DNA of 20,772 nucleotides from an uncultured Oscillibacter sp. (GTDB taxonomy: Bacteria > Bacillota > Clostridia > Oscillospirales > Oscillospiraceae), in the NCBI RefSeq assembly GCF_900546705.1, contig NZ_URDP01000036.1, forward strand, positions 1 through 20,772. Reading direction: 5' to 3'. Position numbers and translations under genes: made by a program. Every line of letters starts with the position of its first letter. The first letter of the stretch is position 1. The notes beneath the pieces are model-generated. The model ran no database searches and was not told the DNA's origin. It was given only the letters and a program-made list of their open reading frames with translations. Below, in pieces: positions 13,559 to 20,022 of this stretch.

Positions 13559-13993
13559 ATGGGAGTGTTCCGTCAGGCTGCAAATGCGATCACCCGGTTC
13601 ATGTACGGACGCAACGGCGTCGATGCGCTGAACCGGGCGCTGCTGTGGGTGTATGTGCTGGTGTGTCTCATCCGGGCCATTGCGGCGGCCGGACTGCGCA
13701 GCCGCATAGGCGCAGCGGTCTGCGATGTGGCGCTCTGGCTTTTGATGCTGCTGATCTTCTTCCGCATGTTCTCCAAAAACCTCTACAAGCGCCGCCAGGA
13801 GAATCAAAAGTGGATGAACTGGTGGTGGGGGATCAAAAGCCGCGGCGCCGGCGCAAGAGCCCGCCATGCGGACAAGGAGCATCGCTATTTTACCTGCAAA
13901 CAGTGCAAGACCATCTGCCGGGTGCCGGTGGGCAAGGGGAAGATCATCATCACCTGCCCCAAGTGCGGCGCCCAGATCCACGGTAAGACCTGA
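13559..13993 (+). CDS. Two-helix membrane protein with C-terminal zinc ribbon (144 aa), unknown function
   Basis: AAGGAAG lies nine bases before the ATG, which is favoured over an upstream TTG placed on top of that site. Two hydrophobic segments (about 28-45 and 53-70) are followed by a basic, tryptophan-rich linker (KWMNWWWGIKSRGAGARARH). The C terminus has four zinc-ribbon cysteines, C113-x2-C116 and C133-x2-C136 (TCPKCG), plus an extra C120. The cysteine-knuckle form (FTCKQCKTICRVPVGKGKIIITCPKCG) resembles the short rubredoxin-like zinc ribbons common in Clostridia membrane proteins. The function is unknown. The gene diverges from htpG and has its own terminator. Confidence 0.8.
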   Translation: MGVFRQAANAITRFMYGRNGVDALNRALLWVYVLVCLIRAIAAAGLRSRIGAAVCDVALWLLMLLIFFRMFSKNLYKRRQENQKWMNWWWGIKSRGAGARARHADKEHRYFTCKQCKTICRVPVGKGKIIITCPKCGAQIHGKT

Positions 13994-14020
13994 GCTGCCC
14001 GGCACGGCGGCACATATGAT

Positions 14021-14057
14021 AAAAAGCTCCCGGAACTTTCGTTCCGGGAGCTTTTTT
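14021..14057. terminator. Bidirectional terminator between convergent genes
   Basis: AAAAAGCTCCCGGAAC (14021-14036) pairs with GTTCCGGGAGCTTTTT (14041-14056) around TTTC. A and T flanks allow it to serve both the zinc-ribbon gene and ilvE. Confidence 0.92.
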
Positions 14058-14080
14058 GCGATTGGAGATATGGACGGCAA

Positions 14081-15154
14081 TCAGCCCTTGCACACGGGGA
14101 CAATCCAGCCCTTGGTGTCGGGGATCTTGCCCCACTGCATGCCGGTCATGGTGTCGTAGAGCTTCTGGGTCAGGGGGCCGATTTTGCCCTCGCTGATGAA
14201 CACCTGGTCGCCCTTCCAGTCCAGCTCCTTGACGGGAGAGACAACGGCGGCGGTGCCGGTGCCGAAGACCTCTTCCAGCGTGCCGTCATGGCCGGCCTTC
14301 ATCACGTCGGCAATGGCCAGGGGGCCTTCCACCACTTCGTAGCCCCAGTCACGGAGCAGTTCAATGCAGCTGCGGCGGGTCACGCCGGGCAGCACGGTGC
14401 CGGTGCAGGCGGCGGTGTAGATCTTGCCGGAGATCTTGAACATGATGTTCATGCTGCCGACTTCTTCCACATACTTCTTCTCCACGCCGTCCAGCCACAG
14501 AACCTGGGCAAAGCCCTTTTCCTCAGCCAGTTCGCCGGCCTTGATGGAGGCGGCGTAGTTGCCGCCGCACTTGGTGAAGCCGGTCAGGCCGGGAGCAGCG
14601 CGGATGTAATCGTCTTCCACGTAAATGCGCACGGGGTTGATACCCTCGGCGTAGTAGGCACCGGAGGGAGAGCAGATGATGGCGAAAATGTAGGTGGGGC
14701 TGGCGTGCACGCCCAGGCCCACATCGGTGGCGAAGATGAAGGGGCGGATGTACAAAGAGGAGCCGTCCACATGGGGGACCCAATCCTTCTCAATCTCCAC
14801 CAGAGCCTTGACTGCCTGGATGTAATCATCCACGGGGATGGCGGGGATGCACAGACGGTCGCAGGAGTCCTGCATACGCTTGGCGTTGCAGTCGGGACGG
14901 AACAGCTGGATGGTGCCGTCCACGGCGCGATAGGCCTTCATGCCCTCAAAGACCTCCTGGGCATAGTGGAAAATGACACAGGCGGGGTCCAGAACAAAGG
15001 GGGCATAGGGAACGATCCGGGCGTCGTGCCAGCCCTGACCGCGGGTATAGTCCATCAGGAACATGTGGTCAGTGAAAATTTTGCCGAAGCCCAGCTTGTT
15101 CTCGTCGGGCTTTTCCTTGAGGGACGTGCTTTTGGTGATCTTGATATCCAACAT
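14081..15154 (-). CDS. ilvE: Branched-chain amino acid aminotransferase
   Basis: I chose the ATG at 15154 because GGGAGA precedes it at a good distance; an ATG seven codons earlier has no ribosome binding site. The 357-aa length fits the long bacterial BCAT class. It is a fold-type IV PLP enzyme: FHYAQEVFEGMKAYR (62-76) and LYIRPFIFATD (134-144) line the pocket, and K195 in GFTKCGGNYAAS is the Schiff-base lysine. GTVLPGVTRRSCIELLRDWGYEV and EVFGTGTAAVVSPV complete the signature. It transfers amino groups between glutamate and the 2-keto acids of Val, Leu and Ile in the cytoplasm. Its transcript carries a T-box leader with a Val-type specifier, so expression should rise when uncharged tRNA-Val accumulates. 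Confidence 0.97.
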   Translation of the reverse strand: MLDIKITKSTSLKEKPDENKLGFGKIFTDHMFLMDYTRGQGWHDARIVPYAPFVLDPACVIFHYAQEVFEGMKAYRAVDGTIQLFRPDCNAKRMQDSCDRLCIPAIPVDDYIQAVKALVEIEKDWVPHVDGSSLYIRPFIFATDVGLGVHASPTYIFAIICSPSGAYYAEGINPVRIYVEDDYIRAAPGLTGFTKCGGNYAASIKAGELAEEKGFAQVLWLDGVEKKYVEEVGSMNIMFKISGKIYTAACTGTVLPGVTRRSCIELLRDWGYEVVEGPLAIADVMKAGHDGTLEEVFGTGTAAVVSPVKELDWKGDQVFISEGKIGPLTQKLYDTMTGMQWGKIPDTKGWIVPVCKG

Positions 15155-15191
15155 ATCCGTAACTCTCCCTTGCATTGTGAATTGAAGCTAT

Positions 15192-15455
15192 AAAAAAAGA
15201 CTTCCGCGCACTCCTGCCGCAGACAGGAGAGGCGAAAGTCACACTTCCGTGGTACCACTCTCATTGCCGCCGGAAAGGGCGGCCACTCGAAGCCCCGATA
15301 TCGGAGGGCGGCCGGTTTGCGTACTGGGCGAGGCTGTTCCGCAGACAGCTCCCGGGTGACTCCTGAGTGCTTTGCTTCCTGCCTTGCACCATCCGGCAGT
15401 TCTCTGTAAGCGCGGGCTCTCAGACATGTCCCGTTCATCGCATTTTCTGATAATT
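15192..15455 (-). promoter_or_regulatory. T-box riboswitch, probable tRNA-Val (GTC specifier), controlling ilvE
   Basis: Read on the minus strand, stem I contains the AGAGA/GGTG distal elements. Its lower helices, CGGG (15433-15430) with CCCG (15356-15353) and CTGAG (15423-15419) with CTCAG (15367-15363), enclose an internal loop. The 3' strand of that loop is GA-GTC-A (15362-15357). The specifier is therefore GTC (15360-15358), followed by the conserved purine. The T-box itself (AGAGTGGTACCACGG, 15261-15247) contains TGGT, which would pair with the ACCA end of a tRNA with A73, as tRNA-Val has. A terminator stem follows, GACTTTCGCC...CAGGAG...GGAAGTC (15240-15199), ending in seven T (15198-15192). 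Uncharged tRNA should favour the antiterminator and allow ilvE transcription. Confidence 0.93.
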
Positions 15456-15461
15456 AATTAT

Positions 15462-15490
15462 TTTATACGCTGATAGAAAGACAAAGTCAA
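15462..15490 (-). promoter_or_regulatory. Promoter of the T-box leader and ilvE
   Basis: On the minus strand TTGACT (15485-15490) and TATAAA (15462-15467) are 17 bp apart, giving a start near 15455 and a leader of about 300 nt. Confidence 0.8.
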
Positions 15491-15534
15491 TGGTTAAAAT
15501 GCACAGAAAGGACCGCCTGCCGGGGGAAGAAACC

Positions 15535-15561
15535 GGCGGCCCGGCAAAATGCCGGGCCGCC
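15535..15561 (-). terminator. Hairpin at the end of the oxidoreductase operon
   Basis: GGCGGCCCGGCA (15535-15546) pairs perfectly with TGCCGGGCCGCC (15550-15561) around AAA, 28 bp past the gamma-subunit stop. The T tract that follows on the minus strand is interrupted (GGTTTCTT), so termination may be incomplete and some reading into the ilvE leader is possible. Confidence 0.65.
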
Positions 15562-15588
15562 GCGTGTTTTGGTAAGAAAAGGTAAGAA

Positions 15589-16131
15589 TCAGGCCTTGTG
15601 AATGCACGCGTAGCCGCGCCGGAAGGCCTCAATGTTCAGGGGGACCAGCTTGGCCTTGGCGCCGGTGAACATCTCCTGAATCATCTGCTCGATGGTCTCG
15701 GGCTTGAGGATGCCGGTGCCGGCCACATAAGCGCCCAGCATCACCATGTTGGAGACCTTGGGGTTGCCGATCTCGTCGGCGATGGTATTGCAGGGAATAT
15801 AGTAGGCAGTCAGATCAGGACGGGAGACCTTGTCGGTAACCACGTCGCTGTTGACAAACACCTGGCCGCCGGGGACCACGCCTGCCTCAAACTTGGACAG
15901 GGAGGGTTCGTTGAGGGCGATGAGCTCGGTGGGATGGGCAAACACGGGGGAGCCCACGGGCTTGTCGGACAGCACCACAGAGCAGTTGGCGGTGCCGCCG
16001 CGCATCTCGGGACCGTAGGAGGGAGACCAGGTGACGTTCAGGCCCTCGGCCATGCCGGCCTCTGCCAGGTTCTTGCCGATGGCCAGGCCGCCCTGACCGC
16101 CGAAACCGGAAATGATGATTTCTTTTTTCAT
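15589..16131 (-). CDS. 2-oxoacid:ferredoxin oxidoreductase, gamma subunit
   Basis: The 180-aa protein opens with IIISGFGGQGG (G9-x-G11-G12-x-G14), the hallmark of the POR/KOR/VOR gamma subunit, followed by SYGPEMRGGTANCSVVLSDKPVGSP, a conserved family block. This subunit takes part in CoA binding and subunit assembly in the oxidoreductase that converts 2-oxoacid + CoA + oxidised ferredoxin to acyl-CoA + CO2 + reduced ferredoxin. It is the last gene of the operon, one base after the beta subunit stop, with GGAGG inside the end of that gene. Gene order delta-alpha-beta-gamma is the usual one for the four-subunit enzymes. Confidence 0.92.
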   Translation of the reverse strand: MKKEIIISGFGGQGGLAIGKNLAEAGMAEGLNVTWSPSYGPEMRGGTANCSVVLSDKPVGSPVFAHPTELIALNEPSLSKFEAGVVPGGQVFVNSDVVTDKVSRPDLTAYYIPCNTIADEIGNPKVSNMVMLGAYVAGTGILKPETIEQMIQEMFTGAKAKLVPLNIEAFRRGYACIHKA

Positions 16132-16132
16132 C

Positions 16133-16882
16133 TTATTTCACCTCCGCGCCGGTTTCCTTGATGACGCCCAGGGGATAGTAGGGAATCATCTTCTCCTCCA
16201 GCCACTGCTTGGCCTTCAGAGGCGTCATACCCCAGTTGGTGGGGCAGGTGGACAGCACTTCCACAAACGTGAAGCCCTCGCCGGCCATCTGCTTTTCAAA
16301 GGCCTTGCGGATGGCCTTCTTGGCCTTATTCAGGTGGGCGATGTCGGTAACGCACACCCGCTCGGCATAGACGCAGCCGTCCAGGGTGGAGAGCATCTCC
16401 GCCACCCGGATGGGCATGCCGGCCTGCTCCACGGTACGGCCCAGAGGGCAGGTAGTGGCCTTCTGGCCGATCAGAGTGGTGGGGGCCATCTGGCCGCCGG
16501 TCATGCCGTAAATGGCGTTGTTGACGAAGATGGTGGTGAACTTCTCACCGCGCATGGCGGCGTGGACGATCTCCGCCGCGCCGATGGAGGCCAGGTCGCC
16601 GTCGCCCTGATAGGTGAACACCGGCTGGGTGGGATGGGTGCGCTTGATGCCGGTGGCCACAGCGGGAGCGCGGCCGTGGGCGGCCTCCTGCATGTCGCAG
16701 TTGAAATACTTGTAGGCAAACACGGAGCAGCCCACGGGGCAGACGCCGATGGCGTCATCCAGAAGGCCCATCTCCTCCAGCACTTCAGCCACCAGCTTGT
16801 GGATGATGCCGTGATGGCAGCCGGGGCAGTAATGGAGCTCGGCATCCGTCAGGCCCTTGGTTTTCTGATATACGATTGCCAT
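16133..16882 (-). CDS. 2-oxoacid:ferredoxin oxidoreductase, beta subunit (TPP-binding)
   Basis: The 249-aa protein binds thiamine pyrophosphate: GDGD (93-96) with NN (121-122) 25 residues later is the TPP/Mg2+ motif. The CPGC motif (C19, C22) in HYCPGCHHG and CPVGC (C48, C52) are typical cysteine positions of this subunit, where related enzymes hold a proximal iron-sulfur cluster. With the alpha subunit it forms the decarboxylating active site. GTHPTQP-like and GMTGGQMAPTT blocks place it with the ketoglutarate/ketoisovalerate group rather than pyruvate oxidoreductases of the single-chain type. It starts one base after the alpha-subunit stop, preceded by GGAGGC. Confidence 0.93.
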   Translation of the reverse strand: MAIVYQKTKGLTDAELHYCPGCHHGIIHKLVAEVLEEMGLLDDAIGVCPVGCSVFAYKYFNCDMQEAAHGRAPAVATGIKRTHPTQPVFTYQGDGDLASIGAAEIVHAAMRGEKFTTIFVNNAIYGMTGGQMAPTTLIGQKATTCPLGRTVEQAGMPIRVAEMLSTLDGCVYAERVCVTDIAHLNKAKKAIRKAFEKQMAGEGFTFVEVLSTCPTNWGMTPLKAKQWLEEKMIPYYPLGVIKETGAEVK

Positions 16883-16883
16883 G

Positions 16884-17954
16884 TTACTGTGCCTCCTTCA
16901 GAGCCTTCTTGGCCGATTCCACGATTTCTTCGATGGTGGGCATGACGCCGCCGGCGTGGCCCAGGTAAGCAATGGGCTTCTGGCCCTCCACGCCCAGACG
17001 GATATCGTCGATCATCTGGCCGCCGGCGCTCATCTCCACGTCCAAAAATGCCTTGACGTGAGACTGGGATGCCAGCTCGTGCAGGGGCTTTTCAGGGAAG
17101 GGCCACAGCGTGATGGGGCGGAACAATCCGGCCTTGATGCCCTGGGCACGGAGCGTTTCCAGGGCGCTGAGGGCGATTCGGGCGGGGGTGCCGTAGGCGG
17201 TGATAATCAGCTCAGCGTCGTCACAGTCCTTCATCTCCCAACGGACTTCCTTCTCGGCGATCAGCTTGTACTTGGCCTCCAGGTCGGCGTTGTGGTGATC
17301 GCACTCCTCGGGGTCCATGTACAAAGAGTTGATGACGTTGGTGTGGTCACGGCCGTGCTTGCCGGTGGTGGCCCAGTCCTTGGGAGGCAGCTTGCGCTTG
17401 GGGATCTCATGCCACTCGATGGGTTCCATCATCTGGCCGATGAGGCCGTCGGCCAGGATGACCACGGGGTTGCGGTAAGTATCGGCGATGTCAAAGGCCT
17501 CCTGGGTGAAGTCCACAGCCTCCTGGATGTTGGAGGGAGCCAGGACCACGGTGCGGTAGTCGCCGTTGCCGCCGCCGCGGGTGGCCTGGAAGTAATCGCC
17601 CTGACCGGGCTGGATGGTGCCCAGGCCCGGGCCGCCGCGCATGCAGTTGACGATGACGCAGGGCAGCTCCGCGGCCGCAATATAGGTAATGCCCTCCTGC
17701 TTGAGGCTGATGCCGGGAGAGGAGGAGGAGGTCATGGCCCGCATGCCGGAACCGGCAGCGCCGTACACCATATTGATGGCAGCCACCTCGGACTCGGACT
17801 GGACAAAGACCTTGCCGTGCTGGGGCATATGCAGGGACATATACTCAGGCACTTCGCTCTGGGGAGTGATGGGATAGCCGAAGAAGCAGTCGCAGCCGGC
17901 ACGAATGGCGGCCTCGGCGATGGCTTCGTTACCTTTCCAAAGTTCCTTTTCCAC
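16884..17954 (-). CDS. vorB: 2-oxoacid:ferredoxin oxidoreductase, alpha subunit (VorB-like)
   Basis: It starts with GTG at 17954, nine bases after AAAGGAGG. The 356-aa protein has GNEAIAEAAIRAGCDCFFGYPITPQSEVPEYM near the N terminus, then QSESEVAAINMVYGAAGSGMRAMTSSSSPGISLKQEGI and MRGGPGLGTIQPGQGDYFQATRGGGNGDYRTVVLAPS. These are the family blocks of the POR N-terminal and domain II folds in one chain. The closest match I recognise is VorB, of 3-methyl-2-oxobutanoate (2-ketoisovalerate):ferredoxin oxidoreductase. A 2-ketoglutarate enzyme (KorA) is the main alternative and cannot be excluded by motifs. The T-box-Val ilvE next door favours a branched-chain substrate. It acts in the cytoplasm. 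Confidence 0.88.
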   Translation of the reverse strand: MEKELWKGNEAIAEAAIRAGCDCFFGYPITPQSEVPEYMSLHMPQHGKVFVQSESEVAAINMVYGAAGSGMRAMTSSSSPGISLKQEGITYIAAAELPCVIVNCMRGGPGLGTIQPGQGDYFQATRGGGNGDYRTVVLAPSNIQEAVDFTQEAFDIADTYRNPVVILADGLIGQMMEPIEWHEIPKRKLPPKDWATTGKHGRDHTNVINSLYMDPEECDHHNADLEAKYKLIAEKEVRWEMKDCDDAELIITAYGTPARIALSALETLRAQGIKAGLFRPITLWPFPEKPLHELASQSHVKAFLDVEMSAGGQMIDDIRLGVEGQKPIAYLGHAGGVMPTIEEIVESAKKALKEAQ

Positions 17955-17972
17955 TGTTGATGACCTCCTTTT

Positions 17973-18185
17973 TCAGAACTTTTCCACGGTGATGATGGAA
18001 TCGGGGCAGATCTTGGCGCAGCTGGCGCAGGCGATGCACTCCGAGATGTTCGTCACCGTGGCGGGATGGTATCCCTTGCGGTTGATCACCGTCTGATCGA
18101 TGGCAACGATGTGCTTGGGGCACACGGACGTGCACAGCTCGCACCCTTTGCAGCGATCGGAGTCAAAGGTTACTTTCGCGGTCAT
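17973..18185 (-). CDS. 2-oxoacid:ferredoxin oxidoreductase, delta subunit (2[4Fe-4S] ferredoxin)
   Basis: This 70-aa protein has two ferredoxin motifs: C12-x2-C15-x2-C18-x3-C22-P and C50-x2-C53-x2-C56-x3-C60-P, each able to hold a [4Fe-4S] cluster. It passes electrons from the alpha/beta active site to external ferredoxin. The central insert (KGYHPATVTN) is typical of VOR/KOR delta subunits. GGAGG lies eleven bases before the ATG, a slightly long spacing. It is the first subunit gene of the enzyme and the second gene of the operon. Confidence 0.94.
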   Translation of the reverse strand: MTAKVTFDSDRCKGCELCTSVCPKHIVAIDQTVINRKGYHPATVTNISECIACASCAKICPDSIITVEKF

Positions 18186-18219
18186 ATTGGATGATTCCTC
18201 CTTTTTTCCTCTTGCATGG

Positions 18220-18900
18220 TCATTCCCACGGCTTTTTCATTTGTATGGTAATCGGAAAAACAGGTTCCGACAGGTCGGACAGTTCCGGGGTGAACCGGTC
18301 CAGCGCCACATGGCACAGTACAGGGATGCCGGTCTTTTCGGACACCTGGGCGGCCAGTGCCGCACCCTTGCGGACCTCGGACGGGGTTGTCTCGCCGCAC
18401 AGATGGGTGTTGTTAACAATGCCGGTACAGGTCAGGCCGGTGATGGATTCAATGGCCCGCAGGTACTCCACGGCGGCATCCGCCTGGCGGACCTCCGGAC
18501 GGTTGGCGTTGAGCACGTAGATGAGCTGGTAGTCCTCCGAGACGATCTTGTCCCGAAAGCGGGCCAAAACCCGGGCGCCTACCGGATCGCCGCCGATGTC
18601 CAGCACGCCGGTAACCTCCCGGTTTTCAAGGATGGTCAGTAGCTCCGCAGGCAGAGCGGGCACGTCGGCATCGGTGCACGCCTGGGAAGAGGCAATCAGA
18701 CGGATCCCCGCCTGTTCCAGAACCGCCTTGCGCTCCCTGGAGCGAAAATAGGGGTTGACGATATCCAGGTCTGCCAGCATCACCTGTGGCTTCTGCTGGG
18801 CCAGCTGCAGTGCCAGGTTTACGGCAAATTCCGTTTTGCCGGTGCCGTAGTGGCCGGTGATGATGGAGACGCGGTGGGTGCAAATATTCTCTGCCGTCAA
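18220..18900 (-). CDS. P-loop ATP/GTP-binding protein (MinD/ParA-like SIMIBI), unknown role
   Basis: The start appears to be TTG at 18900 with AGGAGG ten bases upstream; I see no in-frame ATG or GTG near it. The 226-aa protein has a Walker A loop GHYGTGKTE (16-24). This is followed by a Walker A'-like strand VMLADLDIVNPYF (40-52, D44 and D46), and by LDIGGDPVGA (100-109), where the switch aspartate of SIMIBI NTPases would be. There is no membrane segment. It is the first gene of the oxidoreductase operon, 34 bp before the ferredoxin subunit. A role in cofactor or cluster insertion, or in regulating the enzyme, is plausible by analogy with other SIMIBI maturation NTPases. That is inference only. 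Confidence 0.82.
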   Translation of the reverse strand: MTAENICTHRVSIITGHYGTGKTEFAVNLALQLAQQKPQVMLADLDIVNPYFRSRERKAVLEQAGIRLIASSQACTDADVPALPAELLTILENREVTGVLDIGGDPVGARVLARFRDKIVSEDYQLIYVLNANRPEVRQADAAVEYLRAIESITGLTCTGIVNNTHLCGETTPSEVRKGAALAAQVSEKTGIPVLCHVALDRFTPELSDLSEPVFPITIQMKKPWE

Positions 18901-18940
18901 GCGGGGATCGCCTCCTGTGGAAAAATTCTTTAATTCGGTG

Positions 18941-18969
18941 TTGTATTATTTTGTTACTTGTTGTATGAT
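18941..18969 (+). promoter_or_regulatory. Promoter of the GntR regulator gene
   Basis: TTGTAT (18941-18946) and TATGAT (18964-18969) are 17 bp apart, about 100 bp before the start codon. The -10 lies inside the first copy of the repeated 10-mer. Confidence 0.55.
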
Positions 18970-19000
18970 GTCATTGTACTCCCAAAGAAATATGATGTCA
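18964..19000. promoter_or_regulatory. Two identical 10-bp operator candidates for the GntR regulator
   Basis: TATGATGTCA occurs exactly at 18964-18973 and 18991-19000, 27 bp apart. The core TGA-TG-TCA is an inverted repeat, and around copy 1 the symmetry extends to ATGA-TG-TCAT. Copy 1 covers the -10 of the regulator promoter and the -10 edge of the oxidoreductase promoter; copy 2 covers the oxidoreductase -35. This placement is what a repressor of both transcripts would use. Assignment to the adjacent FadR-type regulator is inferred from position. Confidence 0.65.
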
Positions 19001-19001
19001 A
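18973..19001 (-). promoter_or_regulatory. Promoter of the NTPase-oxidoreductase operon
   Basis: On the minus strand a perfect TTGACA (18996-19001) and TACAAT (18973-18978) are exactly 17 bp apart, about 72 bp before the NTPase start codon. It is one of the strongest promoters in the window, which fits tight repression. Confidence 0.88.
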
Positions 19002-19066
19002 GTGAATTCTGCCGGCTGCCGAAAGGAATCTGATGTGCGGCCGGCGAGGGCAATGGAGGGACCGGC

Positions 19067-19750
19067 ATGGAGGAGACCAAAAAAGTCAAATTGTCGGAGC
19101 GGACTGCCGACCGGCTGTATGAGATGATCGTCGATGAGGGACGCTATGCGCCGGGATGCAAGCTGCCCAATGAAAACGAGCTCAGTGAGGCACTGAAAGT
19201 CAGCCGTACCACGCTCCGGGAGGCCATCTCCTTTTTGGTGGCCCAGGGGATTCTGGAGATCCGCCGGGGCCGGGGAACCTTTGTGGCCGAGTCGCTGCCG
19301 GCGGGCGGTGTGGACCTGACGGCGCTTTCGGGCCTGCGGTCCCGGGTACGGGCCAAGGACCTTTTTGAGATGCGCCTGATTTTTGAACCTGCCACGGTGG
19401 CCCTGGCGTGCCAGCGTGCCAGCGATGAGGAACTGGCCATGATCGCCAAGAAGGCAGAGCGGGTGGAGAAGGTAGCCGCGGCGGGCGGCGACTGGCCCCT
19501 GGCGGATCAGGAATTTCACTGGGCCATCATCAAGGCATCCCACAACGAGTATATGCGGCGGCTCTATCCCATCATCAACAGCGCCGTAGGGGAGATTATG
19601 CAGATCTCCCAGAACCGCCAGCACATGCAGGACACTGCCCTGGGAGACAACCGCACCATTTTGGAGTTTTTGCTCCAGCGGGATGAGGTGGGCGCACGGC
19701 ATGCCATGAGCATCCATATCCGCCACCTGATCAACGTTTTGCGCACTTAA
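19067..19750 (+). CDS. FadR-type GntR family transcriptional regulator (FCD domain)
   Basis: Residues about 8-74 are a GntR winged helix: RLYEMIVDEGRYAPGCKLPNENELSEALKVSRTTLREAISFLVAQGILEIRRGRGTFV, with the family's P-x-E-x-x-L and SRTTLREA recognition elements. Residues about 95-225 are an all-helical FCD ligand-binding domain; DQEFHWAIIKASHN and ARHAMSIHIRHLI carry the acid and histidines that usually bind a metal and an organic acid. FCD regulators commonly sense carboxylates such as lactate, pyruvate or 2-oxoacids. It is 227 aa, normal for the family. Divergent from the oxidoreductase operon, with repeated sites over both promoters, it probably controls that operon and itself. GGAGGGACCGGC precedes the ATG. 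Confidence 0.93.
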   Translation: MEETKKVKLSERTADRLYEMIVDEGRYAPGCKLPNENELSEALKVSRTTLREAISFLVAQGILEIRRGRGTFVAESLPAGGVDLTALSGLRSRVRAKDLFEMRLIFEPATVALACQRASDEELAMIAKKAERVEKVAAAGGDWPLADQEFHWAIIKASHNEYMRRLYPIINSAVGEIMQISQNRQHMQDTALGDNRTILEFLLQRDEVGARHAMSIHIRHLINVLRT

Positions 19751-19768
19751 CGAAAACTGTAAAATCTT

Positions 19769-19803
19769 AACAGCTGCCCTGGATTTTAGGGCAGCTGTTT
19801 TTT
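19769..19803 (+). terminator. Terminator of the GntR regulator gene
   Basis: AACAGCTGCCCT (19769-19780) pairs with AGGGCAGCTGTT (19788-19799) around a 7-nt loop, followed by a run of T, 19 bp past the stop codon. Confidence 0.92.
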
Positions 19804-19950
19804 GTGCGCGGAACATGTGCGCCTGTATGCGGACTGTACACAGCACATGGACAACTTGCATAAAAAACGCAATGATAATTCATCTAAAATAACGAACGTT
19901 TTTTCAATTGTGCTGTGGTTTTCCTAACGAAATACACAACCCAGTTGGAC

Positions 19951-19970
19951 TTATTCACAAATTATTCACA
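19951..19970 (+). promoter_or_regulatory. Tandem DnaA-box-like direct repeats upstream of cstA
   Basis: TTATTCACA occurs at 19951-19959 and again at 19962-19970, each followed by AA, 11 bp apart and thus on one helix face. Each matches the loose DnaA-box pattern TTATNCACA. They end 17 bp before the cstA -35, a usual place for an activator. The rest of 19804-19950 is AT-rich, with no gene or other site that I recognise. Confidence 0.5.
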
Positions 19971-19987
19971 AAATTAACCGTTCCCCC

Positions 19988-20016
19988 TTAACAAAGTCTG
20001 AACAGGGGTGTATAAT
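19988..20016 (+). promoter_or_regulatory. Promoter of cstA
   Basis: TTAACA (19988-19993) and a perfect TATAAT (20011-20016) are 17 bp apart. Transcription should start near 20023, giving an unusually long leader of about 300 nt. Confidence 0.85.
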
Positions 20017-20022
20017 TGCTCC

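Noticed and set aside
14288..15193. A 301-codon rightward open frame across ilvE
   Set aside because: Antisense shadow of ilvE with Gly/His/Asp-rich composition; it would also run through the terminator of the T-box.
15055..15438. A 127-codon leftward frame through the ilvE leader
   Set aside because: It overlaps the T-box riboswitch and terminator; the sequence there is explained by RNA structure, and no ribosome binding site is present.
16881..17960. A 359-codon frame antisense to the oxidoreductase alpha subunit
   Set aside because: Mirror of the real gene, no family motifs and no start signals.
19921..20016. Chromosomal origin (DnaA-box pair in AT-rich DNA)
   Set aside because: Only two boxes, no DnaA-trio or unwinding cluster, and no dnaA/dnaN nearby; a promoter-proximal regulatory site is simpler.
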